DNA of 64,000 nt, taken from contig NZ_JAMTCK010000013.1 of assembly GCF_024171785.1 (NCBI RefSeq), positions 209,900-273,899 of the forward strand, given 5' to 3'. A program made the position numbers and the translations under genes. Source of the DNA: Goodfellowiella coeruleoviolacea. Lineage in GTDB: Bacteria; Actinomycetota; Actinomycetes; Mycobacteriales; Pseudonocardiaceae. Below, in pieces: positions 17,855-26,136 of this stretch. Within the stretch, counting starts at the first letter, position 1, and every line of letters starts with the position of its first letter. The notes beneath the pieces are model-generated. The model had not been told where the DNA came from, did no database searches, and saw nothing but the letters and a program-made list of their open reading frames with translations.

Positions 17855-18390
17855 CTGATCAGTGCTCGCCAGATCTGTCAGCGCGGTCAACCACTCTGGT
17901 GCGAGCTTCGCTGCGCCCCCAGGTTGATCAGGCCAGGTTGCGCGATCACGCACGGGGCGATTGCGCCTGTGGCCCAGAGCCACATCGCCGCGCGCTGACC
18001 GATCGCCGCGCACCTGATCTTTAACGCGAACCGCATGTTCGGCTAAAAAACCCGCATTGCAGGTCGCGACCGGGCTGAGATGGCACCTACTCGCCGCGAC
18101 CTACAATCCGGGGCGCCGAACCTGCAGTTCGCTAAACCAGTTCTGGTTGGACACAAACCCGTACGCCGAAAACAGGGCAGGGGCCCCAAACCCACCACGC
18201 GCGAACAGGGCAGGGGCCCCAAAACCGCCACGTGGCGAACAGGGCAGGCGCGCGCCGAACCTGCAGTTCGCTAAACCAGTTCGGGTTGGACACAACCCTG
18301 TACGGCGATCCCGGGGCAGGGGCCCAACCCCATCACGCGCGAACAGGGCAGGCGCGCTCACCCCGTGCGGGTTGGACAAACCCCGTACAC
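17855..18390 (-). repeat. Right arm of the long inverted repeat
   Basis: Reverse-complement copy of 16128-16627. The inner half differs from the left arm by very few bases (for example GCCAG versus GCGAG near 17874), implying recent duplication or gene conversion. In the outer half this arm carries one extra repeat unit of about 34 bases (AACAGGGCAGGGGCCCC...), so the arms differ in unit number. It ends just upstream of the gene starting at 18472. Confidence 0.9.
18045..18106 (-). ncRNA. Candidate structured RNA / terminator stem-loop in the right arm
   Basis: Mirror copy of the stem-loop in the left arm: stem 18095-18106 with 18057-18068, followed on the minus strand by CCCGC-complement and six U residues (18050-18045). 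It again points into the element. Confidence 0.4.
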
Positions 18391-18471
18391 GGAACCCACC
18401 GCGCGGGTGGTGTCCGCTGGGATGTCCGATTTGTTCAAGACCGGCGCGTCGCCAGCGGGGAGCATGGGGGC

Positions 18472-19365
18472 GTGACAGTTGATGTGGACAAGGCCGCGGA
18501 GTTCGTGGCGACGCACGCGCGGCTGTTGGACCGGCGGCGGTTCGAGCTGATGTTGGGGCGGGGTGGTGCCGACGCGGTGGCGGCGGCGCTGAGCGGGTAC
18601 GCCAACGCTGACGGTGGGTACGGGTGGGGGTTGGAGCCGGACATGCGGTCGGCGCGCAGTCAGCCGGCCGGGGCGCTGCACGCGTTCGAGACCTTCGCGG
18701 AGATCGGGACGGGCTCGTCCGTCCACACCGCACGGTTGTGCGACTGGCTGGACACGGTCACATTGCCGGACGGCGGGCTGCCGTTCTCCCTGCCGGTGAG
18801 TGATCCGGCCGGGTCGGCGCCGTGGTGGCTGGGCGCCGACCCGGACAGGTCCTCGTTGCACGGCACGGCCATGGTCGCGGCGGCGGCGCACCGGGTGGCC
18901 CGGCACGACCGCGGGGTGCGCGAGCACCCGTGGCTGGCCAGGGCCAGCGAGTACTGCCGGCGGGAGATCGCGGCACTGGCCGGGCCGCGCAACGCCTACG
19001 AGTTCCGGTTCGTGCTGGCGTTCCTGGACGCGACGCACGAGGTGTTCCCGTGGGCGCCGGCCGAACTGGACCGGCTGGGCGCGCTCGTCCCGGAGTCGGG
19101 GGTGATGGCGGTCGAGGGCGGGATCGAGGACGAGACCCTGCGACCGCTGGACATCTCCCCGCTTCCCGACCGGCCGGTGCGGCGGCTGTTCTCCCCCGCG
19201 GTGATCGAGGCCGAACTGGACCGGCTGGCCGCCGGGCAGCGGCCCGACGGCGGCTGGACCGTGGACTTCGCCACCCAGTCGCCAGCCTCGGCACTGGAGT
19301 GGCGCGGTCACGTGACCGTGCGCGCGATCAGGATTCTCCGCGCGCACCACCGGATCGCCGGCTGA
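18472..19365 (+). CDS. Hypothetical protein with squalene cyclase-like repeat
   Basis: A 297-residue cytoplasmic protein. GTG at 18472 follows GGGGAG at normal spacing; the frame is open upstream through the repeat arm but no other start has a ribosome binding site. Two segments, YANADGGYGWGLEPD near residue 45 and RPDGGWTVDF near residue 255, resemble the QW (QxxDGxW) repeats of prenyltransferase and squalene-hopene cyclase alpha-toroids, and the predicted structure is a series of helices. The DxDD or DxD catalytic motifs of terpene cyclases are not evident, so enzymatic activity is uncertain. It is convergent with the HIT protein gene with only 14 bases between the ends. Similar hypothetical proteins are common in actinomycetes, but I cannot assign a function. 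Confidence 0.8.
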   Translation: MTVDVDKAAEFVATHARLLDRRRFELMLGRGGADAVAAALSGYANADGGYGWGLEPDMRSARSQPAGALHAFETFAEIGTGSSVHTARLCDWLDTVTLPDGGLPFSLPVSDPAGSAPWWLGADPDRSSLHGTAMVAAAAHRVARHDRGVREHPWLARASEYCRREIAALAGPRNAYEFRFVLAFLDATHEVFPWAPAELDRLGALVPESGVMAVEGGIEDETLRPLDISPLPDRPVRRLFSPAVIEAELDRLAAGQRPDGGWTVDFATQSPASALEWRGHVTVRAIRILRAHHRIAG

Positions 19366-19379
19366 ACGTGGTCTCCCGG

Positions 19380-19808
19380 TCAGTCCAGGGCGGCGGCGAG
19401 CCGGTGGCCGAGCGCGGCGATCACGTCCATGTCGCCAGGCACCCCTGGTTGCCAGGGCGCGGCCAGCCGTTCCCTGGACTTGTCGGCGTACCGCGGGATC
19501 ACGTGCAGGTGGAAGTGGAAGACCGTCTGCCACGCGTCGGCGCCGCAGCAGTTGAGCAGATTCACCCCGTCCGCGCCGAACTCCTTGACGGCTGTCCTGG
19601 CGATCCGCTGCGCGGCCAGGGTGACGGCGGCCAGGTCGTCGGGCTCGATGTCGACCAGGTCCCTGCTGTGCCGCTTGGGCACGACGAGCAGGTGACCCTC
19701 GGATGCCGGGTTGATGTCCATGAACGCGTACGTCGTGTCGTCCTCGGCCACGCGCACGCTGGGGAGGTCGCCGGCCACGATGCCGCAGAACACGCACTGA
19801 TCGCTCAT
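19380..19808 (-). CDS. HIT family protein (histidine triad hydrolase)
   Basis: Nucleotide-binding hydrolase or transferase of the histidine triad superfamily, acting on nucleoside phosphoramidates or dinucleoside polyphosphates. About 142 residues. The N-terminal CVFCGIVAGDLPSVRVAEDD is typical of HINT/Fhit-like bacterial proteins, with a CxxC that often binds zinc, and the catalytic triad reads HFHLHVIPR. ATG at 19808 is used; a GTG two codons upstream is an alternative. It lies downstream of, and separated by only 35 bases from, the GntR gene on the same strand, so it may be read as the last gene of the add operon. Confidence 0.93.
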   Translation of the reverse strand: MSDQCVFCGIVAGDLPSVRVAEDDTTYAFMDINPASEGHLLVVPKRHSRDLVDIEPDDLAAVTLAAQRIARTAVKEFGADGVNLLNCCGADAWQTVFHFHLHVIPRYADKSRERLAAPWQPGVPGDMDVIAALGHRLAAALD

Positions 19809-19843
19809 GACCACCGAGGCTAGTCACCGGGCGGGTGGCAGCG

Positions 19844-20635
19844 CTACGGCGTGGCTGGGGGCGGAGTTGGCGGGTGCGTGGCCGCGATCGGGTTGGCGCG
19901 GGTCAGGTGCAGGCCGATGCCGTAGCCGGCGACGATGGTCAGGGTGTAGCTGTCGACCGGGGTGTGGTGCTGGTCGTAGGCGATGCCGGTGAGCAGCAAC
20001 GCGGGCGCGCCCGGCGCGACGCCGCAGCGGGCGGCGGTGGCCGCGTCCAGCAGGGTGGGCTCCACCCGTTGCAGACTCTCCACCACCCGGTGGCCGGCGT
20101 TGGTCAACGCGTCGGGCGTGGTGGGGCTGCGGTCCAGCACCTCGGGGGTGATGGCGGCGGCCACGTGCGCGGGCAGCACGTCGGTGGCCACGCCGTAGAC
20201 GGTGCCGTGCCTGGCGCGGACCGCGGTGAACGCCACCACCGGGCTGCCCTCGGGCACGCGCAGGTCCGCGGCCAGGCGCTGGTCCGCGACCAGGTCGCGG
20301 CGGTCGCGGTGGGTTTCCCGGACGTGGTGGGCCTCGTTGTCCAGGTCGTCGAGGAATCCGGTGTAGACCGGGCCGGAGCGCGGGGACAGCGGTTCGACGG
20401 GCAGTTCGGCGGCCACGTACGTGCCGGAGCCGCGCTGGCTGGTGACGTAGCCGGCGCGGCGCAGGTCGGCGATGGCCTGGCGGATGGTGCTGCGGCTGAC
20501 GCCCATGACGGCGGCCAGGTCGTCCTCGCCGGGCAGCCGGCTACCCGGCGGGTAGGTGCCGGCGAGCACGCGGCTCTTCAGCACGGCCGCGATGCGCGCG
20601 TAGAGCGGGCGGTCCGGGCCTGGGGGTCTGACCAC
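19844..20635 (-). CDS. GntR family regulator (HutC/UTRA subfamily)
   Basis: A 263-residue ligand-responsive repressor. The N-terminal winged helix reads PLYARIAAVLKSRVLAGTYPPGSRLPGEDDLAAVMGVSRSTIRQAIADLRRAGYV, followed by SQRGSGTYV and a UTRA effector domain (ADLRVPEGSPVVAFTAVRARHGTVYGVATDVLP). It starts at GTG 20635, 22 bases after the cupin gene stop, in the add operon. A TTGTA-N10-TACAA palindrome overlapping the add promoter is a good candidate for its operator, giving an autoregulated purine-salvage operon. The effector is unknown, possibly a purine or a sugar phosphate. Confidence 0.9.
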   Translation of the reverse strand: MVRPPGPDRPLYARIAAVLKSRVLAGTYPPGSRLPGEDDLAAVMGVSRSTIRQAIADLRRAGYVTSQRGSGTYVAAELPVEPLSPRSGPVYTGFLDDLDNEAHHVRETHRDRRDLVADQRLAADLRVPEGSPVVAFTAVRARHGTVYGVATDVLPAHVAAAITPEVLDRSPTTPDALTNAGHRVVESLQRVEPTLLDAATAARCGVAPGAPALLLTGIAYDQHHTPVDSYTLTIVAGYGIGLHLTRANPIAATHPPTPPPATP

Positions 20636-20657
20636 GGTGTCCTTCCTGGCTTGACGG

Positions 20658-21167
20658 TCACAGGCCGGGTGGCATGGTGGTGTCGGCGTCGGGGCGGGTC
20701 AGCGCGGTGATCCGGTCGGCGGCCTGGGGCCAGCCGGCGATCAGCGCGTCCCGCTGGCCGCCCTCGAAAAGTCCACTGTGGAATCCCGGCGCCATGGTGT
20801 TGCCGAACAGCGCGAAGCTGCCGCCCGGGGCCAGGGCCGCGCCCATCCAGTGCCCCGCCGGCACCACGAACTGGGGGTGCTGGCCGCCGAGCACGTCCGG
20901 TCCGAGTCGGACGGTGCTGTGGCCGCCGCCGGGGTGCAGCAGCAGGAGGTCGATGGGGTCGCCCAGGTAGAAGTGCCAGACCTCGTCAACGGACAGCCGG
21001 TGCAGCGCGGAGAACGAGTCGGGCTCGGCGGTGAGCGCGCCGTAGGTGGCGGTGCCGGCCGGCGTGGGACTCTGGTCGCTGCGCCAGGTCTGCCGGAACA
21101 GGCCGCCCTCAACCGGCAGCGGCGTCAGCCCCAGTGCGGCGATGATCGCCTCGGCCTCGGGGGTCAC
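20658..21167 (-). CDS. Cupin domain protein (DUF985 family)
   Basis: A 169-residue single-domain cupin. The motifs VEGGLFRQTWRSD near residue 20, SALHRLSVDEVWHFYLGDPIDLLLLHPGG around 55-85 and FVVPAGHWMGAAL around 103-115 match the DUF985 / YML079w-like cupins, whose structures bind nucleotide-like ligands but whose reactions are unknown. The GTG start overlaps the adenosine deaminase stop by four bases (GTGA), so its synthesis is coupled to purine salvage. The histidine and glutamate residues of a canonical metal site are partly present (HRL, EVWHFY). Confidence 0.88.
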   Translation of the reverse strand: MTPEAEAIIAALGLTPLPVEGGLFRQTWRSDQSPTPAGTATYGALTAEPDSFSALHRLSVDEVWHFYLGDPIDLLLLHPGGGHSTVRLGPDVLGGQHPQFVVPAGHWMGAALAPGGSFALFGNTMAPGFHSGLFEGGQRDALIAGWPQAADRITALTRPDADTTMPPGL

Positions 21168-22210
21168 GGCTGGTCCGCCGAGGTGGACGCGGCGAAGTCG
21201 GTGAGTTCCTCGCGGATGCGGGCCTTGGTGGCCGGGTCGGCGTAGCACGCGGCGAGCGCGGTGTGCTGTGCGGCCAGCAGGCGCTCGGTGGTGAAGCCGT
21301 GCAGCCGGTGCGCGACGAGCAGTTCGGTGGTGAGCGTGGTCTGGAAGTAGGCCGGGTCGTCGGTGTTGAGGGTGACCGGCACGCCCGCGTCGGCTAGGTG
21401 GGCCAGGGGGTGTTCGGCCACGCTGGGCACCAGCTTGAGGCAGGCGTTGGAGGTGGGCGCCACTTCCAACGGGATGTCGTGCGCCACCAGGTGGTCGAGC
21501 AGGGCGGGGTCGTCCAGGCTGCGGATGCCGTGGCCGATCCGGTTGGCGCGCAACGCCCGCAGCGCGCCCCACACGCTGGCCGCGCCCACGGTCTCACCGG
21601 CGTGCGGCAGCGAGGCCAGCCCGGCCGCGCGGGCCCTGGCGAACGACGAGGTGAACAGCTCGGGCGGGTAGCCGTCCTCGACCCCGCCGAGGCCGAGCCC
21701 GACCACGCCGTCGGGCGCGGTCGGCCCGAGCAGGTAGTCGACCGTCCACTCCGAACCCGGGTCCTCGCTCTCCCGGGAGATGTCGCAGACCCAGGCCAGG
21801 TCCACGCCGTGCTCGGCGCGGGCGCGGCGCCGGCCCTCGTTGAGCCCGTCCCGGTACTCGGCCATGTCGATGCCGCGCCGGTGGTGGTTGCCCGGGGTGG
21901 TGGTGACCTCGGCGTAGCGCACGTTCTGCTCGGCCAGTTCGGCGGCCAGTGCGACGGTGGCGTCGGTGAAGTCCTCGGCGGTGCGCAGCGTGGCGAGCCC
22001 GGCGAGGAACAGCCTGACGAAGTCGTTGAAGTCGTTGAACTGGTACAGCGCGGTCAGCGCCGCGGGCGAGTCCGCGCCCAGCTCGACACCGTTGCGCTGG
22101 GCCAGCTGGAACAGGGTGGCCGGGCGCAGCGAGCCCTCCAGGTGCAGGTGCAGCTCGACCTTGGGCAGCCGGGCCAGCCACGGCGTGATGTCGTCCGTCT
22201 GATCAACCAC
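21164..22210 (-). CDS. add: Adenosine deaminase
   Basis: Deaminates adenosine and deoxyadenosine to inosine. A 348-residue zinc amidohydrolase with all family signatures: KVELHLHLEGSLRPATL (zinc ligands), the catalytic HAGET, RIGHG, EVAPTSNACLK and LNTDDPAYF. The start is GTG 22210 immediately after the TTGTA-N10-TACAA palindrome; no Shine-Dalgarno sequence is visible, so translation is probably leaderless or nearly so. First gene of add-cupin-gntR, perhaps including the HIT gene. Adenine deaminases of the same superfamily are an alternative, but the SSGH and HAGET contexts favour adenosine. Confidence 0.93.
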   Translation of the reverse strand: MVDQTDDITPWLARLPKVELHLHLEGSLRPATLFQLAQRNGVELGADSPAALTALYQFNDFNDFVRLFLAGLATLRTAEDFTDATVALAAELAEQNVRYAEVTTTPGNHHRRGIDMAEYRDGLNEGRRRARAEHGVDLAWVCDISRESEDPGSEWTVDYLLGPTAPDGVVGLGLGGVEDGYPPELFTSSFARARAAGLASLPHAGETVGAASVWGALRALRANRIGHGIRSLDDPALLDHLVAHDIPLEVAPTSNACLKLVPSVAEHPLAHLADAGVPVTLNTDDPAYFQTTLTTELLVAHRLHGFTTERLLAAQHTALAACYADPATKARIREELTDFAASTSADQP

Positions 22211-22230
22211 TTGTACTGTCTACCATACAA
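22211..22230. promoter_or_regulatory. Candidate GntR operator at the add promoter
   Basis: TTGTA (22211-22215) and TACAA (22226-22230) form an inverted repeat directly adjacent to the add start codon; the minus strand centre reads TGGTAGACAG, resembling the GTnTAGAC core of HutC-type sites. Position and the GntR gene in the same operon suggest autoregulation. Confidence 0.5.
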
Positions 22231-22390
22231 CTTGGCGGCCGAACAGCCGTGACACCGCGCGGGCTGGGCCGAAAGTCGTAGCCGGCTGTGGCGCGGCCAG
22301 CCCAAGCCCGCGAACGCGATGTTTTGCCGGGCCGGCACGGGGAAATGCCCGGTGGGAACCGGATCTCCCCGAGGATTCCAGGAGCATGCG

Positions 22391-23086
22391 ATGAACGTCG
22401 CCACGACCGTCCTGGTCGTCGTCGTCGCGGTGCTGGTCGTGCTCGCGCTGGTCGCGCTGCTGGCCCGGCCGCTGGCGCGCCGACGGCACCTGCGCGCCAC
22501 GTTCGGCCCGGAGTACGACCGGACCGTGCGCACCAGCCCGAACCGCCGGGCCGCCGAACAAGAGCTGGCCGAGCGGGAACGCCGGCACGCCGAGCTGACC
22601 CTGCGCCCGCTGTCGCCCTCGGCCAGGGACAACTACCGGCGCAGCTGGATGCGGGCCCAGGAGCAGTTCGTCGACCAGCCCGCCTACGCGGTGACCGAGG
22701 CCGACCGGCTGCTGACCGCGCTGCTGGCCGACCGCGGCTACCCCGTGCACGGCTACGAGCAGCGGCTGGCCTACCTGTCCGTGGAGCACGCCAACACGCT
22801 GGACCGCTACCGCAGCGCGCACGACATCACCGTGCGGCACAGCCAGGGCAACGCGTCCACAGAGGACCTGCGCACCGCGATGGTGCACTACCGCGCGCTG
22901 TTCGACGAGCTGCTCGACGCCAGCGAGCAACCCGGCGGTGAACAGCACGACCACCAGCGGCACGACCAGCAGCCGCCGGCCGGGCAACTGCCCGGCCACC
23001 CGGTGCCGACCCAGGCCACCCGGGAGCGCTTCAGCGGCGACCTCCGGCCGTCCCCGGACCGGGCGCGAGCAGGAAGGAATGCCTGA
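22391..23086 (+). CDS. Membrane-anchored paralog of the following gene, unknown function
   Basis: A 231-residue protein with one N-terminal membrane helix (TTVLVVVVAVLVVLALVALLA, residues 5-25), a basic stop-transfer segment, then a cytoplasmic helical domain. Residues from about 80 to 175 (YRRSWMRAQEQFVDQPAYAVTEADRLL ... STEDLRTAMVHYRALFDELL) align with residues 120-195 of the next gene, so the two are tandem paralogs, one anchored and one soluble. The tail is rich in His, Gln and Pro. ATG at 22391 is preceded by GGAG. Homologous proteins are widespread in Streptomyces and relatives without an assigned role; a stress or envelope function is plausible but unproven. Confidence 0.8.
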   Translation: MNVATTVLVVVVAVLVVLALVALLARPLARRRHLRATFGPEYDRTVRTSPNRRAAEQELAERERRHAELTLRPLSPSARDNYRRSWMRAQEQFVDQPAYAVTEADRLLTALLADRGYPVHGYEQRLAYLSVEHANTLDRYRSAHDITVRHSQGNASTEDLRTAMVHYRALFDELLDASEQPGGEQHDHQRHDQQPPAGQLPGHPVPTQATRERFSGDLRPSPDRARAGRNA

Positions 23087-23087
23087 C

Positions 23088-23678
23088 ATGCAGCCGAACC
23101 ACCCGCGCGGCGGCACGGACGCGCCCCGCCACGCCACCACCGAATCCGCGGTCAACGGCACCCGGCTGACCACCGAGCAGCCCGCGGTGCACAACACCCC
23201 GGTCGGCGGCCCGACCGGCGAGGACCCGACCGCCAGGGGCCCGAACACCGCGGGCCCGAACACCGCGGGCCCGGCCGGCACGGGCTCGACCACCGCGCTG
23301 GCCCGACCCACCACCGGTCAGGCCGCCGGCCCGCCCCGGATGGCGCTCAACGACGACGCGGCCACCACCCCCACCCCGCTGCACACCGGCCGCGACCGGG
23401 CCAACCCCAACCTGTTCGGCGAGGACGAGCTGGACAAGTTCCGCTCCCGCTGGCAACGGCTGCAGGCGTCCTTCGTGGACGATCCGAAGCGCGCGGTGCG
23501 GGACGCCGACGAGCTGGTCGCCGACGTGATGCAGGCGCTGGCCGCGACCTTCGCCAAGCACAAGTCCACCCTGGAGGACCAGTGGCGGGAGTCCGACCAG
23601 GCGCGCACCGAGGACCTGCGCCTGGTGTTGCAGGACTACCGCACGTTCTTCCAGCGCCTGCTGGGCGTCACGCACTGA
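23088..23678 (+). CDS. Soluble paralog with disordered N-terminus, unknown function
   Basis: A 196-residue protein. The first 110 residues are low complexity and Pro/Thr/Gly rich, including a five-residue repeat GPNTA encoded by a 15-bp tandem repeat at 23238-23276. The C-terminal 75 residues carry the shared domain FRSRWQRLQASFVDDPKRAVRDADELVADVM ... TEDLRLVLQDYRTFFQRLLG seen also in the gene upstream. Start is ATG 23088 with GGAAGGA nine bases before it; ATG 23079 is possible but too close to that site. The gene begins one base after the stop of its paralog, so the pair is one operon. Confidence 0.78.
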   Translation: MQPNHPRGGTDAPRHATTESAVNGTRLTTEQPAVHNTPVGGPTGEDPTARGPNTAGPNTAGPAGTGSTTALARPTTGQAAGPPRMALNDDAATTPTPLHTGRDRANPNLFGEDELDKFRSRWQRLQASFVDDPKRAVRDADELVADVMQALAATFAKHKSTLEDQWRESDQARTEDLRLVLQDYRTFFQRLLGVTH

Positions 23679-23694
23679 CCCGGCACGGCGGAAC

Positions 23695-25248
23695 TCACGT
23701 GACCGGGACCAGCACCCGGAAGACCGCGCCGGTCCCGCCGTCGGCCGCGTGCAGCTCGATGCGGCCCCGGTGCGCCTCCAGGATCGCCGCGCTGATCGCC
23801 AGGCCGAGGCCGGCGCCGCCGCGCTGCCGGGAGCGGGCCGGATCGGCCCGGTAGAACCGGTCGAACACGTGCGGCGCCTGGTCGGCCGGCACTCCCGGCC
23901 CCTGGTCCCCCACCTCGATCACACCGACGGGCACCGCTGGCGGCAGCACCGCCCCCGCTGCCGCCAGCACCCGGCCCGCCTCCGCGCCGCTGCGCCCGGC
24001 GCGCACCCGCACCGCCACGGGCGTGCCCGCCGGGGTGTGCGTGAGCGCGTTGTTCACCAGGTTGGTCACCACCTGCCGCAGCCGGTACTCGTCGCCGATC
24101 ACCCGCACCGGCTCGGGCTGGGCGTCCAGGGTGATCGCCCGGTCGGGCTCGCGCACCCGGGCGTCCTGCACCACCTCGGCGGCCAGCGTGGTCAGGTCGA
24201 GGTCGACCAGGTCCAGCGCGCGCTCCTCGTCCATCCTGGCCAGCAGCAGCAGGTCCTCGACCAGCCGGCTCATCCGCATGGCCTCGCTCTCGATCCGGCC
24301 GAGCAGCCGGTCCACGTCCGCCCGGTCCGGGGCGCCGCCCCTGCGGTACAGCTCGGCGAAGCCCCGGATCGAGGTGAGCGGGGTGCGCAGCTCGTGCGAG
24401 GCGTCCGCGACGAACCGGCGCAGCCGTTCCTCGGAGCGCTGGCGCGCCCGCAGTGCCGTGCTCAACCGACCCAGCATGGTGTTCAGCGCCACGCCCAGCC
24501 GGCCGGCCTCGGTGCTCGGGTCGGTGTCCGGCACCCGGCGGTCCAGTTCCCCGGCGGCGATCTGCTCGGCGGTGTGCTCGATCCGGGTCAACGGGCGCAG
24601 GCCGACCCGCACCAGCCCGTGGGCGACCGCGCCGAGCAGCACCAGCACCAGCACGCCGACCCCGGCCTCGATGACGAACAGCTGGCGCACCGTGGCCTCG
24701 GTGTTGGCCAGCGACAACGCCACCACGGCCACGTTGCCGTCCGGCAGGGAGAACACGTCCACCCGCCAGGAGGCACCGCCCGCCTGGTCGGCCACGGTGA
24801 CCGGGTCGGCCGGGCCGCGCAGGAACGCCCCGATGTCCACAGCGGACAGATCAGGGCCGCCCATCTCGCCCTGCTCCCGGCCCAGCGAGCCGATCGGGAT
24901 GCGGTCGCGGTTGACCACGACCACCCGGAACTCGGTGGGCAGGCTGTCGCCGCGCATGTCCGAGGCCGGGGCCCTGGGCAGCGCCGGCCCCGGCCTCGGT
25001 CGCTTCAGGTCGTCGACGAACTGGGTGAGCTGCGCGTCCACCCTGCTCATCAGCGACCGCTGGATCAGCAGACCGCTGGCCAGCGTGAACGCGGTCAACG
25101 CGCCGGTGGCCAGCACCAGCAGGGCGGCCACCAGGCGGGCCCGCAGCGTCCATTTGGCCCTGGCCGGCCCGGCCGGGGCGGTGCCGGTCTCCGGCGCGTC
25201 CGGGTCGCCGCTGACCGACGGCCCGACGGCCTGCGCACTGGTCAGCAT
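23695..25248 (-). CDS. Sensor histidine kinase
   Basis: Membrane sensor kinase of a two-component system, 517 residues. An N-terminal membrane helix (residues about 37-62), an extracellular sensor of about 110 residues, and a second helix (LFVIEAGVGVLVLVLLGAVAHGLV) are followed by a HAMP linker, the H box FVADASHELRTPLTSIRGFAELYRRG with the phosphorylated histidine, the N box RLRQVVTNLVNNALTHTP, and G boxes in VGDQGPGVP and GGAGLGLAI. Start ATG shares one base with the stop of the response regulator gene (TGATG), so the two are coupled. It resembles the TrcS/CseC group of actinobacterial kinases; the stimulus is unknown. Confidence 0.95.
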   Translation of the reverse strand: MLTSAQAVGPSVSGDPDAPETGTAPAGPARAKWTLRARLVAALLVLATGALTAFTLASGLLIQRSLMSRVDAQLTQFVDDLKRPRPGPALPRAPASDMRGDSLPTEFRVVVVNRDRIPIGSLGREQGEMGGPDLSAVDIGAFLRGPADPVTVADQAGGASWRVDVFSLPDGNVAVVALSLANTEATVRQLFVIEAGVGVLVLVLLGAVAHGLVRVGLRPLTRIEHTAEQIAAGELDRRVPDTDPSTEAGRLGVALNTMLGRLSTALRARQRSEERLRRFVADASHELRTPLTSIRGFAELYRRGGAPDRADVDRLLGRIESEAMRMSRLVEDLLLLARMDEERALDLVDLDLTTLAAEVVQDARVREPDRAITLDAQPEPVRVIGDEYRLRQVVTNLVNNALTHTPAGTPVAVRVRAGRSGAEAGRVLAAAGAVLPPAVPVGVIEVGDQGPGVPADQAPHVFDRFYRADPARSRQRGGAGLGLAISAAILEAHRGRIELHAADGGTGAVFRVLVPVT

Positions 25249-25991
25249 CAGCCCAGCCCGCGCCGGTCCGCCGCGCCGTCCCTGGGCATCCGCAGCGAGT
25301 AGCCGACGCCCCGCACGGTGTGGATCAGCGGTGGCGCCACGCAGTCGATCTTGCGGCGCAGGTAGCTGATGTAGGACTCGACGATCCGGCTGTCCCCGCC
25401 GAAGTCGTAGTTCCACACCCGGTCCAGGATCTGCGGCTTGCTGACCACCTTCTCGGCGTTGATCAGCAGGTAGCGCAGCAGGTTGAACTCGGTCGGGGAC
25501 AGCCGCACGGCGCGGCCGGCGCGGCGCACCTCGTGGGCGTCCTCGTCCAGCTCCAGGTCGGCGTAGCGCAGCACGCTGTCCTCGGCCTGGCCACCGAGCA
25601 CGGGCTGGCTGCGCCGCAGGATCGCGCGCAGCCGCAGCACCAGTTCCTCCAGGCTGAACGGTTTGGTGACGTAGTCGTCGCCGCCCGCGGTCAGGCCGGC
25701 GATGCGGTCCTCGACCGCGTCCCGCGCGGTGAGGAACAGCACCGGCACCAGGCCGTGGCTGGCGCGCAGCACGCGGGCCAGCTCGAAGCCGTCGTAGTCG
25801 GGCAGCATCACGTCCAGCACCACGATGTCCGGGCGGTCGGCCCTGGCCAGCGCCAGCGCCTCCGCCCCGGTGGCCGCGGCGCGGACGTCGAACCCGCTCA
25901 GCCGCAGCGCCGCGGACAGCAGTTCGAGGATGTTCGGCTCGTCGTCGACCACCAGCACGGTGGCCGGGGAATGAGGTGTGGGGACCGGCAC
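25248..25991 (-). CDS. Response regulator, OmpR family
   Basis: About 247 residues. The receiver domain begins VLVVDDEPNILELLSAAL with the phosphoacceptor aspartate in DIVVLDVMLPDYDGFE and the conserved lysine in DDYVTKPFS; the C-terminal winged helix reads VRLSPTEFNLLRYLLINAEKVVSKPQILDRVW and YISYLRRKID, typical of TrcR-like regulators. I start at GTG 25991, the nearest upstream start to the receiver domain; the frame remains open to GTG 26051. It is divergent from the ECF sigma gene, which might be a target of the system. Confidence 0.92.
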   Translation of the reverse strand: MPVPTPHSPATVLVVDDEPNILELLSAALRLSGFDVRAAATGAEALALARADRPDIVVLDVMLPDYDGFELARVLRASHGLVPVLFLTARDAVEDRIAGLTAGGDDYVTKPFSLEELVLRLRAILRRSQPVLGGQAEDSVLRYADLELDEDAHEVRRAGRAVRLSPTEFNLLRYLLINAEKVVSKPQILDRVWNYDFGGDSRIVESYISYLRRKIDCVAPPLIHTVRGVGYSLRMPRDGAADRRGLG

Positions 25992-26136
25992 GGCTGCTGA
26001 GCCTGGCGGACGAACCTGGGAGTTTGCTGGGAGGACGCTGAGAACCAGCACACCGGTGGGTGAACCGGGTGACGCAGGACACGGTGGCGTGCGTGAAGGG
26101 CGGGGTGGGCCGCGGGCAAGTAGAGGGGTGACGAGG

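Noticed and set aside
16469-18013. Two nearly identical small frames beginning MRGDRSARGDVALG, one in each inverted arm
   Set aside because: They differ only at their inner ends and simply translate the repeat; no ribosome binding site or codon bias supports them as genes.
16128-18390. A retron or an IS element
   Set aside because: No reverse transcriptase or transposase gene lies within or next to the arms, and short terminal inverted repeats with target duplication are not evident.
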